DNA of 64,000 bases from Halobacteriales archaeon. GTDB lineage: Archaea; Halobacteriota; Halobacteria; Halobacteriales; SKNY01. The DNA is taken from positions 1 through 64,000 of the forward strand of contig SKQO01000004.1 of assembly GCA_007118975.1 (NCBI GenBank), given 5' to 3'. The position numbers and the translations under genes were made by a program. Of this stretch, positions 44,148 to 54,534 are shown one piece after another (position 1 is the first letter of the stretch; each line of letters opens with the position of its first letter). The notes under the pieces were generated by a model that saw nothing but the letters and a program-made list of their open reading frames with translations, was not told the origin of the DNA and did not search any database.

Positions 44148-44945
44148 TCAAGCGTTCTCAGTCCCGTCGACGTCTCTCGACGCGTGGTGATACGCCCCCA
44201 GGAGTGATTCAATCGATGGGAGTTCCAATCGTTCGTGGTGGGCAGTCAGTGGCGTGACGCTCACCGCTCCGTCGAGGATGGCACCGCGGTCCGTCTCGCT
44301 TTCCTCCTCCCACTCGCCGCTGGCCATGAGATCCCACGTCCCGTCCCTGATCTGGAGTTCATCACCGTTTTCTTCGACCGTGAGGGGGTGATGAGGTGAC
44401 GGTGTCGTGACGCGCAGCCGAAGGGGATCCGGTGCGCCGAGCGGGACGTTCACGTTGAGGAGACCGTCGTCCGGCAACACCTGTTCCTGGGCCAGCTCGG
44501 TCGCCAGATACCTCCCGACATGGACGGCCTCAGTGAAATGCTTCCGGGTGGGACGCAGGGGCCAGCGGTCCTCTGGAACGTACAGCGAAAGTGCGATCGC
44601 CGGGACCCCCCGGAAGGCACCTTCGATAGCTGCACTGACCGTGCCCGACCGACCCAGGGTGTACGCACCGACGTTTGCCCCGACATTGCACCCGGCAACG
44701 ACGAGATCCGGATCGAGATCGAGGCCTTCCAGGCCGACAATCACGCAATCGGCCGGCGTCCCGGTTACAACCCGACCGGTTGGCGCCTCCCGGACCGAAA
44801 CCGAATCCGAGCGTAGCCGACCGACCCCACTGTGATCTTCCGCTGGGGCGAGCACGGATACGTCGCCGATTTCATCCAGGGAATCGACCAGCGCATGTAA
44901 TCCCGGGCTGTCGTGTCCGTCGTCGTTCGTGACCAGCACCTCCAT
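44148..44945 (-). CDS. surE: 5'/3'-nucleotidase SurE
   Basis: 265 residues from ATG 44945. The hallmark MEVLVTNDDGHDSPGLHAL is the NDD metal site, then VLAPAEDHSGVGRLRSDSVS, GTPADCVIVGLEGLDLDPDL and VVAGCNVGANVGAYTLGRSG, the SurE core. It removes phosphate from nucleotides with a divalent metal, in the cytoplasm. An in-frame ATG at 44963 would add six residues. Confidence 0.93.
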   Translation of the reverse strand: MEVLVTNDDGHDSPGLHALVDSLDEIGDVSVLAPAEDHSGVGRLRSDSVSVREAPTGRVVTGTPADCVIVGLEGLDLDPDLVVAGCNVGANVGAYTLGRSGTVSAAIEGAFRGVPAIALSLYVPEDRWPLRPTRKHFTEAVHVGRYLATELAQEQVLPDDGLLNVNVPLGAPDPLRLRVTTPSPHHPLTVEENGDELQIRDGTWDLMASGEWEEESETDRGAILDGAVSVTPLTAHHERLELPSIESLLGAYHHASRDVDGTENA

Positions 44946-44992
44946 ACGGAACGAATCCCCCATGGGCGAGCAAAAACACTCGGGCCTTGGAT

Positions 44993-46429
44993 TCAGCCCG
45001 GCGGCACGCGATCGACGACTGCATCCTCGTCCACTACGACGTTATAGGCAGCTTCATCGTCGTTCCACAGCAACAGCCCCCCTTCGATAATGACGACGTC
45101 CCCGTAGTCGGCAGTGCGTAGTGCTTCGTTGAGGGTAGTCTCCCGCGTTAACACGGCGAAATGGGGCGTATCCTGGCTGCCATCACCAACGCGGTAGAGC
45201 GGTGGTGCTCCCGGCTCGCGAAGTGTTCGGCTCAGCTTGACCACGGCAATATCAACCCGACTCGTTACAGCCGCCGCCGATTCGGCCAATGGTGCGAATG
45301 TACCCCGATCCGGCCTGAACGTACTTCGCCGTCGCCCGTCCCGCCGGAGGATGCTGTAACTGAAGCGCACCTCTCGGTGGACGAATTCCCGAGTCGCTAC
45401 TGGGCGCTTGCCGCTGGTTCGTCCGCTCCCTTCGTCCAGCGATCGCTGGAAGCGCGGGATCGAAATCGGCGATCGTTCGTCGAACGACCAGCACTCGTCT
45501 GTCGGCCGACGCCCCGGCCAGAGCCTGAGCGTGGGCGCGAAAACGTCGACCGAGTCGTTCCCGTCGACGATGGCCCGTTCTACCTCCCGGAGATGCAGGC
45601 TCGTTCGTCGATCCGCCGGAGCGACACACACGAGGACTCCATCAGTATCGAGGTCGCGGAGCAACCGGCGAACGACGTTCACCGGCTCGTCGAGTTCGCT
45701 CAACACGTTCGCCAGGAGGACGAGATCGTAGGCTCCCGTCGGTTCGAACGATTCGATCGTCCTCTCCTCGATCGACCAGTGAAAGTTCGGCCCGGTTTCC
45801 CGGAGCATTGCGCGCAACACCGTCGTCGCCGCACTCGGTTCGACAGCGCGATAGTCGACGACTGCTTCCTCGCCGACGTACGCAGCCAATCCAAGTGCGG
45901 GACCACCGACACCTGCACCGACGTCGAGGACGCGGAGTTCCCGCGACAGCAAGCCACGTTGGCCCAGCTGGTCAAGAACGTACTGGACGCTTGCGAAGTA
46001 TATAGGCAGGTGATAGATCGCGTATCCCAGCGCCGTCGCCAGGTCATACTCGACTGCATCGCCGGCGAAATAATCGGCTTTGAACGCACGAATCAGCCCC
46101 CGGAGCTCGTCGCCGGCGTCCCCCTCCCACCACGTCGGGCCGAATCGGCCCTCAAGTAGGCCCTCCAGGACGTTCGCGTACCGTTCCGGCAATCGCTCCA
46201 CCTGATCGAAGGACGGTGCGAGCGGAGAAGTCGTATCTATCGGCGCGAACGTTCCATCCGCACGTTCCTGCAGAGAAAGCTCTAGCGCGTGAGCGCGAAG
46301 GATCGACCGGATCTCTCCGGGGTGAAGCTCCGCCGTCACGTACTCCGTTAATTCCGCTGGATCGATCGGTCTGACCGAGCGAAGGTATTTGGCCGCGTCG
46401 AGAACCTGCGTTTCTACCGAGCCTGTCAT
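44993..46429 (-). CDS. Rsm22-like SAM-dependent methyltransferase family protein
   Basis: 478 residues. The helical N-terminal part is followed by YAIYHLPIYFASVQYVLDQL and RVLDVGAGVGGPALGLAAYV (SAM motif I), then YDLVLLANVLSELDEPVNVV. The LANVLSEL block and pattern fit PF09243 (mitochondrial Rsm22 and relatives), tied to small-subunit ribosome assembly in mitochondria; its archaeal role is unproven. The Cys zinc/iron-sulfur motifs of some Rsm22 proteins are not visible. The tyrA stop overlaps its start by 4 bp. Confidence 0.75.
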   Translation of the reverse strand: MTGSVETQVLDAAKYLRSVRPIDPAELTEYVTAELHPGEIRSILRAHALELSLQERADGTFAPIDTTSPLAPSFDQVERLPERYANVLEGLLEGRFGPTWWEGDAGDELRGLIRAFKADYFAGDAVEYDLATALGYAIYHLPIYFASVQYVLDQLGQRGLLSRELRVLDVGAGVGGPALGLAAYVGEEAVVDYRAVEPSAATTVLRAMLRETGPNFHWSIEERTIESFEPTGAYDLVLLANVLSELDEPVNVVRRLLRDLDTDGVLVCVAPADRRTSLHLREVERAIVDGNDSVDVFAPTLRLWPGRRPTDECWSFDERSPISIPRFQRSLDEGSGRTSGKRPVATREFVHREVRFSYSILRRDGRRRSTFRPDRGTFAPLAESAAAVTSRVDIAVVKLSRTLREPGAPPLYRVGDGSQDTPHFAVLTRETTLNEALRTADYGDVVIIEGGLLLWNDDEAAYNVVVDEDAVVDRVPPG

Positions 46430-47175
46430 TGACGGTCTCGACTACGCTCGCTTGCCTCCCGGTACAACTTCACAAAATCCTCCCGGTCAGCTTCCGCGAC
46501 GGTACGGGCGGCACGAGCCACGTCGTCGGCGCCATCGAACGTTGCCTGAATGTCGGCGTACACGTGTGGGGACCCGTCTAGAACGCCAGCTGCGAGCTCA
46601 TCGATTCCAGTGGAGATGGGGGTGTGAAATCCCGCCCGTACGGGCTCGGCCGCCAGGGCGTACGCCAGGATGGCGGCATGCGTTTTTACCTGGACTGTCT
46701 CCATGGCCTCATCGTGTTCCTCGGGGGTGGTATCCACCAGCTGACAACCCTTCGCGCGTAATTGCTCGCGGATTCGGGCCGCCATCTTCCCCTCGTTCTC
46801 GGCCACGATTGCCACATTTCCCGGTGCGTTCGCGGGGGCGAACAGCGGATGCAAGCTCAGTCGTTCGCAATCGGGAGCTGCTGCTCTCATTGCCCGGACT
46901 GGCCCGGTCATCGTCCCACTGAGATCGACGACCGCGCGATCGGCGAGGCCGGCATACCGGGTTATCACATCCTCGACCGCCGGCATCGGCACCGCAATAC
47001 AGACGAGGTTCGCCCGCTCGTCCGTGTCCGGGGAAAGGACTTGCCCGCCGTGCGCGGTGGCCGCGGTCCCGGCCGCCGATTCGTCCGCATCGATAAACCC
47101 GAGACTGGTATCCGCAGGGAGGGTTTCAGCAAACCACGACCCCATCTCCCCGGCCCCCACGATCACCGCGTCCAT
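46426..47175 (-). CDS. tyrA: Prephenate dehydrogenase
   Basis: 249 residues. MDAVIVGAGEMGSWFAETLP is the NAD(P)-binding GxGxMG start. The block VVDLSGTMTGPVRAMRAAAP and LSLHPLFAPANAPGNVAIVA carries the catalytic His (HPLF), and the helical C-terminal part follows. It converts prephenate to 4-hydroxyphenylpyruvate in tyrosine synthesis. Overlaps Rsm22-like downstream; M24 peptidase lies 39 bp upstream on the same strand. Confidence 0.88.
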   Translation of the reverse strand: MDAVIVGAGEMGSWFAETLPADTSLGFIDADESAAGTAATAHGGQVLSPDTDERANLVCIAVPMPAVEDVITRYAGLADRAVVDLSGTMTGPVRAMRAAAPDCERLSLHPLFAPANAPGNVAIVAENEGKMAARIREQLRAKGCQLVDTTPEEHDEAMETVQVKTHAAILAYALAAEPVRAGFHTPISTGIDELAAGVLDGSPHVYADIQATFDGADDVARAARTVAEADREDFVKLYREASERSRDRQ

Positions 47176-47214
47176 CGTGTGGGCGCTGGCCGTGGGACGC
47201 CTAAAGCGGTTCGT

Positions 47215-48387
47215 TTAGACGACGAATTGTTTTTCGTAGTCGGTGAGGTTCTCGTGGCCGTCCTCGGTGATGACGACCAGGTCCTCGATTCTGATCCCGC
47301 CGACCGACGGGTCGTATACACCCGGTTCGATCGTGACAACGTGACCGACTTCGAGCTCCTCGCCGACCGTGTTAACCGACGGCGCCTCGTGGACCTCCAG
47401 CCCGACGCCGTGACCCGTCCCGTGGACGAAACCCCGATCGGTTCCTTCGTCGCTTCGCGTCGTCGGAATACCTGCTTCTTCGTAGACGTCACACACCGCA
47501 TCATGGACAGCGGCTCCGGTGACACCAGGGGATAACATGTCGAGGGCTGTCTCGAGCGCCGCTTCGGTACGGTCGTACCAGGCACGGGCGGTCTCGGATG
47601 GTTCACCCACGCAGAACGTCCGGGTCATATCGGCGTGATATTTGGTTTCCTTTTCACGCGGGAAAATGTCGACCACGATGGGCTCGTTCGGCGACAGCGG
47701 CCCGTTCCCACGGTGGTGGGGATCGGCCGCCTGCTCGCCGCCGGCCACAATGGTCTCCTCCAGCGCGCATCCGTTGCGGACGAGGGTGACTTCGATCTCC
47801 TCTTTCAGTCGTTCGCTGGTGAGCGTCTCCCCCTCCGCCTGCAACACCCCGTCCGCTACCGTCGCATCGGACAACAAAGATTGCACACGGCGCATCGAGC
47901 GCTCCGTAGCTCGCTGGGCCTCCCGGATCGCCGCAACCTCCTCGTCGGTCTTCACCGCACGAATGTCACCGAGGATGTCCTCGGTCGTCACTTCTACACC
48001 GATATCCGCCGCCCGGAGTCCCTCGGCTCGTCCGAGGGGAAACCGTTCGGGAACGGCGACACGGTTGACGTCTCGCGAGCGCACGAACTCGACGGCCACC
48101 AGACGCTGTGCCTCGGGTGCGCCGTGTTCCTCCACCTTCTCCCGATACGAAAAATCCACCGGCGCTGCGACCGTGTCGGCGAAGCTATCCTCGCGGGCGA
48201 GCCCCCGATCGAGCCCCCGAACGAGGAGATGGACGGTCCCGTTCACGTAGAGACTCGTAAAGGGGTCGACGGCGCCAAACCCGGTGACGTACCGTTGGTC
48301 TGCGTTCGTTCCGGGGGCATCGATCAGGTAGCCATCGACGCCCATCGCCGACAGATGGTCGTCGAGCGCGTCAAGCTCACGTCGCAT
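47215..48387 (-). CDS. M24 family metallopeptidase (Xaa-Pro peptidase-like)
   Basis: 390 residues with a creatinase N-domain and a pita-bread catalytic domain. The metal ligands appear as [20 protein letters not shown] (two Asp), [18 protein letters not shown] (His), [20 protein letters not shown] (two Glu). Family members release the N-terminal residue before proline from peptides. The substrate could also be a dipeptide. It is on the minus strand, divergent from aroA. Confidence 0.92.
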   Translation of the reverse strand: MRRELDALDDHLSAMGVDGYLIDAPGTNADQRYVTGFGAVDPFTSLYVNGTVHLLVRGLDRGLAREDSFADTVAAPVDFSYREKVEEHGAPEAQRLVAVEFVRSRDVNRVAVPERFPLGRAEGLRAADIGVEVTTEDILGDIRAVKTDEEVAAIREAQRATERSMRRVQSLLSDATVADGVLQAEGETLTSERLKEEIEVTLVRNGCALEETIVAGGEQAADPHHRGNGPLSPNEPIVVDIFPREKETKYHADMTRTFCVGEPSETARAWYDRTEAALETALDMLSPGVTGAAVHDAVCDVYEEAGIPTTRSDEGTDRGFVHGTGHGVGLEVHEAPSVNTVGEELEVGHVVTIEPGVYDPSVGGIRIEDLVVITEDGHENLTDYEKQFVV

Positions 48388-48464
48388 ACTCCGGCATACC
48401 GGAGCGCTGCCAAATGCCTGCCGACTCCGGTAGGCTGATAGTTGCTACCTCCCGCACACATGGC

Positions 48465-49745
48465 ATGAACGTCCGGATCAGACCGTCGACCGTCGCGGGT
48501 ACCGTCCAGGCGCCGCCGTCGAAAAGCTACACCCATCGCGCGATCCTTGCCGGGGGACTGTCCGATAGCGCGACCGTTCGGGATCCACTCATGAGTGCCG
48601 ATACGAAAGCCACGATGGGTGCCGTCGAAGCGTACGGAGGCGAGGTAGATCGAGAGACCGACGAACTGTCGATCCAGGGCGTCGACGGCCGACCGCAGGT
48701 TCCGGCTGACGTGATCGATTGTCACAACAGCGGGACCACCATGCGACTGGTGACGGGGACGGCCGCGCTGGTTGACGGGACCACCGTGCTGACGGGGGAT
48801 GAGTCCCTCCGCGCTCGTCCCCAGGGGCCGTTGCTTGAGGCGCTCGTCGCACTGGGTGCACAAGCACAGAGCACGCGGGAAAATGGCCAGGCGCCGCTGG
48901 TCGTGACCGGGCCGATTGCGGGCGGCGCTGTCGCGGTTCGTGGCGACGTTTCCTCGCAATACATTACCTCGTTGCTGATGGCAGGGGCGTGTACGGCTGA
49001 CGGCATCGAGATCGAGCTGACGACGCCACTGAAATCAGCCCCGTACGTCGAGATCACCCGGGAGGTGCTTTCGGCGTTCGGTGTCAGTACACAGCGGACG
49101 GATGCCGGCTTTTACGTCGATGGTGGGCAATCCTACCGGGCGGAGACCTACCCCGTCCCGGGGGACTTCTCCTCGATTTCCTATCTCCTGGGGACGGGCG
49201 TCGTGGCGTCGCCGGACGGGCTAACCATCGACGGCGCCGTCCCGAGCTCCCAGGGGGACACAGCTATCGTCGACGTGGTCCAGGAGATGGGTGGTGCGGT
49301 GACGTGGAATCAGGATGCGGGGACCCTCACAGCGACCAAATCCCCGCTGACCGGCACCACGGTCGATGTCGGGGACACCCCCGATCTACTCCCGACGATC
49401 GCCGCACTCGGGGCGATCGCGGGCGGTACCACCCGGCTGACCAACTGCGAGCACGTCCGATACAAGGAAACCGATCGGGTGGACGCCATGGCGACCGAGC
49501 TGGCCAAAATGGGCGCAGACGTGGAGGAATCGCAAGACGAACTGGTTGTCCACGGTGGGCGGACGACCCTCGAGGGGGCAGTCGTCGACGGCTACCACGA
49601 CCACCGGATAATCATGTCGCTGTGTCTCGCGGGACTCGGTGCCTCGGGGGAGACGACAGTCCGTGGTGCCGAACACGTCGACGTCTCCTTTCCGGATTTC
49701 TTCGACGTGCTCTCCGGGATCGGCGCCACTGTAACCCGCGAATGA
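48465..49745 (+). CDS. aroA: 3-phosphoshikimate 1-carboxyvinyltransferase (EPSP synthase)
   Basis: 426 residues from ATG 48465. [20 protein letters not shown] has the Lys/Ser/Arg triad for PEP and phosphoshikimate; [20 protein letters not shown] is the NSGTT loop; [14 protein letters not shown] and [20 protein letters not shown], then [15 protein letters not shown] (KETDR) complete the family set. It makes EPSP from shikimate 3-phosphate and PEP. It is followed 49 bp later by aroC. Confidence 0.96.
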   Translation: MNVRIRPSTVAGTVQAPPSKSYTHRAILAGGLSDSATVRDPLMSADTKATMGAVEAYGGEVDRETDELSIQGVDGRPQVPADVIDCHNSGTTMRLVTGTAALVDGTTVLTGDESLRARPQGPLLEALVALGAQAQSTRENGQAPLVVTGPIAGGAVAVRGDVSSQYITSLLMAGACTADGIEIELTTPLKSAPYVEITREVLSAFGVSTQRTDAGFYVDGGQSYRAETYPVPGDFSSISYLLGTGVVASPDGLTIDGAVPSSQGDTAIVDVVQEMGGAVTWNQDAGTLTATKSPLTGTTVDVGDTPDLLPTIAALGAIAGGTTRLTNCEHVRYKETDRVDAMATELAKMGADVEESQDELVVHGGRTTLEGAVVDGYHDHRIIMSLCLAGLGASGETTVRGAEHVDVSFPDFFDVLSGIGATVTRE

Positions 49746-49794
49746 CCGGCGGAACCTTGTAAGCTTCAAATGGGTCGGGGGCCCACCGGAGGAC

Positions 49795-50946
49795 ATGAAC
49801 GGAAACCGGTTCGGGCGGTTGTTTCAGGTCACGACCTACGGGGAGAGCCACGGCCCCGCGATGGGCGTGACGATCAGCGGGTGTCCGGCCGGCCTCGAAC
49901 TCGCCGAAGACGACATCCAGGTGGAGCTGGACCGTCGGAAGCCGGGGCAGTCGATGATTACCACCAGTCGGGACGAGCCGGACGCAGTCACGATCAACAG
50001 CGGACTCCAGGACGGTTACACCACGGGCACGCCGCTCGGGATGGTGATCCAAAACAAAGACGCGCGTTCCGGCAAGTACGAACCATTCATTACCGCCCCG
50101 CGACCGAGCCACGGTGATTTCACGTACTCCGCCAAGTTCGGCACGCGCAACTGGGGTGGTGGCGGCCGATCTTCGGCCCGGGAAACGGTCAACTGGGTCG
50201 CCGCAGGTGCCGTCGCGAAGAAGTTATTGGCCACCGAAGGGGTGGACATTCAGGCCCACGTCAACCAAATCGGCGACGTTCGGGCGGAAAACGTCTCCTT
50301 CGAGCAGATGCGCGAGCACACCGAGGACAACGAAGTCCGCTGTGCTGACCCGACGGCTGCCGAAGCCATGATCGATCGCATCGAGCAGTACCAGGGCGAA
50401 GGGGACTCGATCGGCGGAAGCATCCATTTCGAGGCGCGTGGCGTCCCCCGGGGTCTCGGTGCACCCCGATTCGACGCCGTGGAGGCACGGTTGGGGCAAG
50501 CCATGCTGAGCATCCCCGCGACCACCGCGTTCGAATTCGGGCTCGGACGCACCGCCCGTGAATACACCGGGTCCGAACGCAACGAGGATTGGACGATCGA
50601 CGATGCGGACGATCTGGTTCCGGTCGGTAACGACCACGGCGGCCTCCAAGGCGGCATTACCACCGGTCAGCCGATCTTCGGCGAGGTGACCCTCCACGCG
50701 CCGACGTCGATCCCCAAAGAGCAACGGACCGTAGACTGGGAGACCGGCGAGGAGAAAACGATCCAAGTGATCGGTCGCCATGATCCGGTGTTACCACCGC
50801 GCGGCGTGCCGGTCGTTGAGGCGATGGTGGCGCTGACGCTCGTCGATTTCATGCTGCTCGCGGGGCGAATCAATCCGGACCGGCTCGACGGAGACCTCGG
50901 CGAATACCGAACCGAGTACCACCCTCGCTCGCCCGGAAATCAGTGA
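49795..50946 (+). CDS. aroC: Chorismate synthase
   Basis: 383 residues. The N-terminal FGRLFQVTTYGESHGPAMGV is the GESHG signature, then DGYTTGTPLGMVIQNKDARS and GGGGRSSARETVNWVAAGAV (RxSARET); later are GNDHGGLQGGITTGQPI and RHDPVLPPRGVPVVEAMVAL. It needs reduced flavin to turn EPSP into chorismate. Directly downstream of aroA; convergent with DUF5804. Confidence 0.97.
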   Translation: MNGNRFGRLFQVTTYGESHGPAMGVTISGCPAGLELAEDDIQVELDRRKPGQSMITTSRDEPDAVTINSGLQDGYTTGTPLGMVIQNKDARSGKYEPFITAPRPSHGDFTYSAKFGTRNWGGGGRSSARETVNWVAAGAVAKKLLATEGVDIQAHVNQIGDVRAENVSFEQMREHTEDNEVRCADPTAAEAMIDRIEQYQGEGDSIGGSIHFEARGVPRGLGAPRFDAVEARLGQAMLSIPATTAFEFGLGRTAREYTGSERNEDWTIDDADDLVPVGNDHGGLQGGITTGQPIFGEVTLHAPTSIPKEQRTVDWETGEEKTIQVIGRHDPVLPPRGVPVVEAMVALTLVDFMLLAGRINPDRLDGDLGEYRTEYHPRSPGNQ

Positions 50947-50955
50947 CCGACCGGG

Positions 50956-51405
50956 CTACCCGAACTCGCGGCGGGTGATCCGGCATCGAACGGTTTCGTC
51001 GACCTCTCGCAGATCGTACGTGGGGAGGTCTCCTCCGGCCCCTTGTAGATACATGGGATCGACGAGGTTCCCCTTGACGACGCCGTAGACCTTGAACCAC
51101 TCCCCGACCTCGGTCGGATCGATCCGTTCACCGCGAATCTCCTGTGCGAGCCGCCGGGAAAGCCAGTCTTCTTCACTGATACTCGGGTCCCGCACCATGG
51201 CATCACGCGTGAACCGAGTGAGATACCAGTTGAGATCGTTCAACAAGGAGACGGCCGCCCCGAGACTGACCGTCGACATCGCGATCGTGTTTCTCCATGG
51301 TCTCCGGAGCTCGTAGGTCAAAAGCGCCTCCCGGGAGGTTTCACGACCGAGCAGTTCGTTCCGCAGGTCGACGTCTTCGTTGCCGACCAGACAGACCTCG
51401 GTCAC
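50956..51405 (-). CDS. DUF5804-like haloarchaeal protein
   Basis: 149 residues: VCLVGNEDVDLRNELLGRET, TVSLGAAVSLLNDLNWYLTR and VGEWFKVYGVVKGNLVDPMY, with a final DLREVDETVRCRITRREF. It matches a haloarchaeal family (DUF5804 from memory). No catalytic motif is clear. The start overlaps the thiI stop by 4 bp, so thiI and this gene form one transcript; a tRNA-modification connection is only a guess. Confidence 0.75.
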   Translation of the reverse strand: MTEVCLVGNEDVDLRNELLGRETSREALLTYELRRPWRNTIAMSTVSLGAAVSLLNDLNWYLTRFTRDAMVRDPSISEEDWLSRRLAQEIRGERIDPTEVGEWFKVYGVVKGNLVDPMYLQGAGGDLPTYDLREVDETVRCRITRREFG

Positions 51406-52664
51406 GCCCTCGACACCGGCGGAGCCACCGAATCCGCTTCTCTCGTGACGTCGAACGGTAGGTCATCCACGCCCGGGTCCAGGTCGATCCGCTCCGCTCG
51501 ATCGACGGCATCAGCAACGGCTTCGAGAAGCCACTCGGATTCTACCGCTGCGGTATCGGCAGGATTTGTGCGTGTTGCCGGTTGATCCGGTGCGATGCGG
51601 TTACAGCCGGCGGGAATCCGTGCGGTCCGAAACGTCCCGATCGATTTGGCGCGCTCGACGATGTGATGCTTGTCGATATTCACGAGCGGCCGATAGATCG
51701 GTCTCGTCGTGACCGCTGACGTAGCTGCGAGATTGTGACCCGTTTGGCTCGACTTCTGCCCGAGCGACTCTCCACTCACGAGCGCCTGCGCGCCGACTTC
51801 GTCGGCAATCGATTCGGCGACGCGGAACATGAACCGGCGCAAGAGCAGCATCCGCATCGACCCGGTGTTCTCCACCAGCCACTCCCCGACGTCTCCGACC
51901 GGCACACGATAACACGGCTGTTCGTGTCCGGCGGCGAGGGCACCGAGGGTCCGGGCACTCTCGAGCGCTCGAGCCACGTGATCCGGGCCGCCGTACGCTT
52001 CAAAATCAAAATACACCGGGACGATGCTGACCCCACGTCGCATCATTTCCCAGGCCGCCACCGGCGAGTCGATCCCGCCGCTGATCATCGCGACCGCGGT
52101 CCCCTGTGTCCCGAGCGGAAAGCCGCCCGGACCGCGTTGCTTTTCGGTGAAGAGGTACGCCTCCGTTTCCCGGCACTCTACGTGGAAGGTAATGTCGGGA
52201 TCGTCCAGATCCACGCTGGGATCGAAGTCACCGTCGACAGCCTCCCAGATTGCCGATCCACCGCGCTCCTCGATGTGGGCGCTAGTAAACGGATGACGCC
52301 CTTTCGATCCCGCGCGACGTGCCCTGACGGCGAAGGTCCCATCGCGATATACGACGGGTGCGATCTCCGCGAGCGCCACCTCGATGGCTTCAATCTCCGG
52401 TGGAACAGTCAAACAGGGGCTTGCCGAGGAGACACCACAGGTCCAACGAGCCGCCCGAGTGGCCGGAACAATCGAGGCGGGCGACACCTGAACGTACAAC
52501 CGACCGCGTTCCCGTTCGACCTCCGCATCGACCTCGGACCGAGAGAGCATCGCCGCGAGATTGCACCGGAGCCGTTCCTCCATCCGCGCCTGGACACGAT
52601 TGCTCTTCGTCCCCAGCTCGCCGTGACGAACGAGCACCGTGTCCGCCTCCGGCGGTGGCTGCAT
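51402..52664 (-). CDS. thiI: tRNA 4-thiouridine synthase ThiI
   Basis: 420 residues from ATG 52664. The NFLD region and THUMP domain (VLVRHGELGTKSNRVQARME, VRARRAGSKGRHPFTSAHIE) lead into the PP-loop AVAMISGGIDSPVAAWEMMR (SGGxDS). CYRVPVGDVGEWLVENTGSM and ALVSGESLGQKSSQTGHNLA follow. It adenylates U8 of tRNA and installs sulfur. The C-terminal rhodanese of bacterial ThiI is absent, as in archaea. The upstream track ORF part is readthrough. Confidence 0.95.
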   Translation of the reverse strand: MQPPPEADTVLVRHGELGTKSNRVQARMEERLRCNLAAMLSRSEVDAEVERERGRLYVQVSPASIVPATRAARWTCGVSSASPCLTVPPEIEAIEVALAEIAPVVYRDGTFAVRARRAGSKGRHPFTSAHIEERGGSAIWEAVDGDFDPSVDLDDPDITFHVECRETEAYLFTEKQRGPGGFPLGTQGTAVAMISGGIDSPVAAWEMMRRGVSIVPVYFDFEAYGGPDHVARALESARTLGALAAGHEQPCYRVPVGDVGEWLVENTGSMRMLLLRRFMFRVAESIADEVGAQALVSGESLGQKSSQTGHNLAATSAVTTRPIYRPLVNIDKHHIVERAKSIGTFRTARIPAGCNRIAPDQPATRTNPADTAAVESEWLLEAVADAVDRAERIDLDPGVDDLPFDVTREADSVAPPVSRA

Positions 52665-52798
52665 GGCTAAATGGTTGCCCGGCCCCCATATATACCGACT
52701 TCGACGACAGCCGGATCGTGCCGGCGGGGAGAAACACTCAACCGAGGCCATCCCAGTGCTTTGCAGCCGAACGCTGCGGAGGTATGATCGATGACCGA

Positions 52799-53344
52799 TC
52801 AACCGACAAGGACCAGTTCCAAGTATGAGGCCGTCACGTTTTCGACGCCCGCCAACGCGAGATCGTCCTCCAGGGCCGCCACTGTCGCACGTGCGGCCTC
52901 GAGTTCCCCGGGTGCCGCATGGGTTTCGATCTCGACGAATTCACCGAGCCCGTCGACCTCGTCCAGGCAGATGTTGATATCGTCCTCGACGTACACCGCA
53001 CGGCGCTTGCGCACCGATCCGGCCTCCTCGAATCCCAGGGCCTCGAGGATCGAACGGAGTTGGGCACCGTCCGTGACGCCGATTTCTCGCTCAATGCGCG
53101 TTTTCGTGTCCGTGTCGACGCGCGGTCCCTTGTATGTCAACCGAACACTGGCGTTCGCTTCGTCACCGGGAGCAGATTCCCGCCGGATCCGTAGCGCCTC
53201 ATCCGTGTCCGCAAAGTCGCGATTGGGGTGGTCCCAGTACGTGTCGTCCTGGATCACTGTCTCCACAAGCGTCGCCTCCCGGGCTTCGAGCGTTTCCCGG
53301 ACGTCCCGGTGGGAGGCCCGGACCTTCCGCTCAAGCTCGTACAT
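52799..53344 (-). CDS. CYTH/CyaB-like class IV adenylate cyclase or triphosphatase
   Basis: 181 residues from ATG 53344 (MYELERKVRASHRDVRETLE). The ExExK-type start appears as YELERKV, then RIRRESAPGDEANASVRLTY and KGPRVDTDTKTRIEREIGV (the basic and acidic tunnel residues), ending LDEVDGLGEFVEIETHAAPG. CYTH enzymes bind triphosphate in a beta tunnel and act as thiamine triphosphatase, polyphosphatase or adenylate cyclase; activity in archaea is mostly unknown. Divergent from FKBP. Confidence 0.88.
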   Translation of the reverse strand: MYELERKVRASHRDVRETLEAREATLVETVIQDDTYWDHPNRDFADTDEALRIRRESAPGDEANASVRLTYKGPRVDTDTKTRIEREIGVTDGAQLRSILEALGFEEAGSVRKRRAVYVEDDINICLDEVDGLGEFVEIETHAAPGELEAARATVAALEDDLALAGVENVTASYLELVLVG

Positions 53345-53463
53345 ACGACTACTCGGGCGGCCCACCGGGAAAGAGGCGTCTATCTCGCGCCCCGGTGACA
53401 CACCGCGCGGCATTGATCCATCGAAACGGTGTTCTTAAGGCCCGAACATCACCTTGACCCGAT

Positions 53464-54498
53464 ATGAGCGACGACCCAGAGCCAGCCGCGGCCGAAGATG
53501 ACCCGGAGCCGCCGGCGGCCGAACCGACGGATGAAGACGAGGAAGCACAATCTTCGGAGGAACAAACGGAGACGGACGAAGCGGGAATCTCGGAATCGGA
53601 TTTCGTCCGCGTCGATTTCACCGCTCGCGCTGTGGAAAGCGATCAGCTTGTTGACACAACAGACCCCGAAGTCGCGGAAGAAGAGGGGGTCGATACGGAA
53701 GAACAAACCATCGAGCCCCGGGTGGTGCCGATCGGTGCCGGCCACCTGTTCCCGTCCGTCGAGGAGGATTTCGTGGGGAAGGAAGTCGGTGACACTGGCT
53801 CCGTCGTCGTTTCGGCAACCGAAGCGTTCGGGGAATATGACCCCGAGGATGTACGGACAGTCAGCGCCGACACGATTCCCGAGGACGACCGATACCCGGG
53901 CGCGCGCGTCGATGTTGACGGCGAACAGGGCTATGTCGAGCGAATCATTGGGGGGCGGGCGCGGGTCGATTTCAATCATCCACTCGTCGGAGAAGACATC
54001 GAGTACGACTACGAGATTCTCGCAGTCATCGACGAGCCGGTCGAACAGGCCAAAGGCATGATCGAAGGCCTCGTGGGGGTGGATCTCGAGATGTGGATCC
54101 AGACAGACGAGGTCGAAGAAGAGGTGGAGTCGGAGGGAGAGGATCTCGAAGAAGAGGTGGAACCGGAGGAAGAAGACGCAGACCAAACGGAAGATGATAC
54201 AGCCCCGGAAACCGAACTTGTCGAGTATCAGACACTCTACATCGAAAGCGTCCCCCAGCTGGCCATGAACAGCCAGTGGATGTTCCAGAAGCGTCAGGTC
54301 GCCCAGCAACTGATCGAGCGGCTGGACCTAGACCGCGTCATCGTCCAGGAAACGATCGAGGCACCAAGTGGGCCCCTCGGTGGGCTCGGTGGCCTGGGCG
54401 CAGGCGCGGGAGCGGACATCGAGGACGTCGCCTCCTCCATTGAGGACGTCGATCTGGAGGAGCTCGAGGAAGAGGCCGCCGAGGATACCGAAGAGTAG
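53464..54498 (+). CDS. FKBP-type peptidyl-prolyl isomerase (SlyD-like), highly acidic
   Basis: 344 residues. The first 45 residues are almost all acidic and Ala/Pro linker. The FKBP part is VRVDFTARAVESDQLVDTTD and PRVVPIGAGHLFPSVEEDFV, then the IF (insert-in-flap) domain GQ/GA-type (TIPEDDRYPGARVDVDGEQG, RVDFNHPLVGEDIEYDYEIL). An acidic insert of about 30 residues follows, then a helical C-terminal domain (MFQKRQVAQQLIERLDLDRV) and a Gly-rich end. It accelerates proline isomerisation and has chaperone activity, in the cytoplasm. A C-terminal domain is usual in archaeal long FKBPs. Confidence 0.92.
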   Translation: MSDDPEPAAAEDDPEPPAAEPTDEDEEAQSSEEQTETDEAGISESDFVRVDFTARAVESDQLVDTTDPEVAEEEGVDTEEQTIEPRVVPIGAGHLFPSVEEDFVGKEVGDTGSVVVSATEAFGEYDPEDVRTVSADTIPEDDRYPGARVDVDGEQGYVERIIGGRARVDFNHPLVGEDIEYDYEILAVIDEPVEQAKGMIEGLVGVDLEMWIQTDEVEEEVESEGEDLEEEVEPEEEDADQTEDDTAPETELVEYQTLYIESVPQLAMNSQWMFQKRQVAQQLIERLDLDRVIVQETIEAPSGPLGGLGGLGAGAGADIEDVASSIEDVDLEELEEEAAEDTEE

Positions 54499-54534
54499 CC
54501 GAAACGCCCGCTTCTTCAGTCTCCACGCCGGTCG

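Noticed and set aside
43805-44212. 135-codon minus-strand ORF upstream of the small ORF
   Set aside because: Sequence is Arg/Gly/Ser-rich without secondary-structure pattern, and it overlaps the surE end in another frame.
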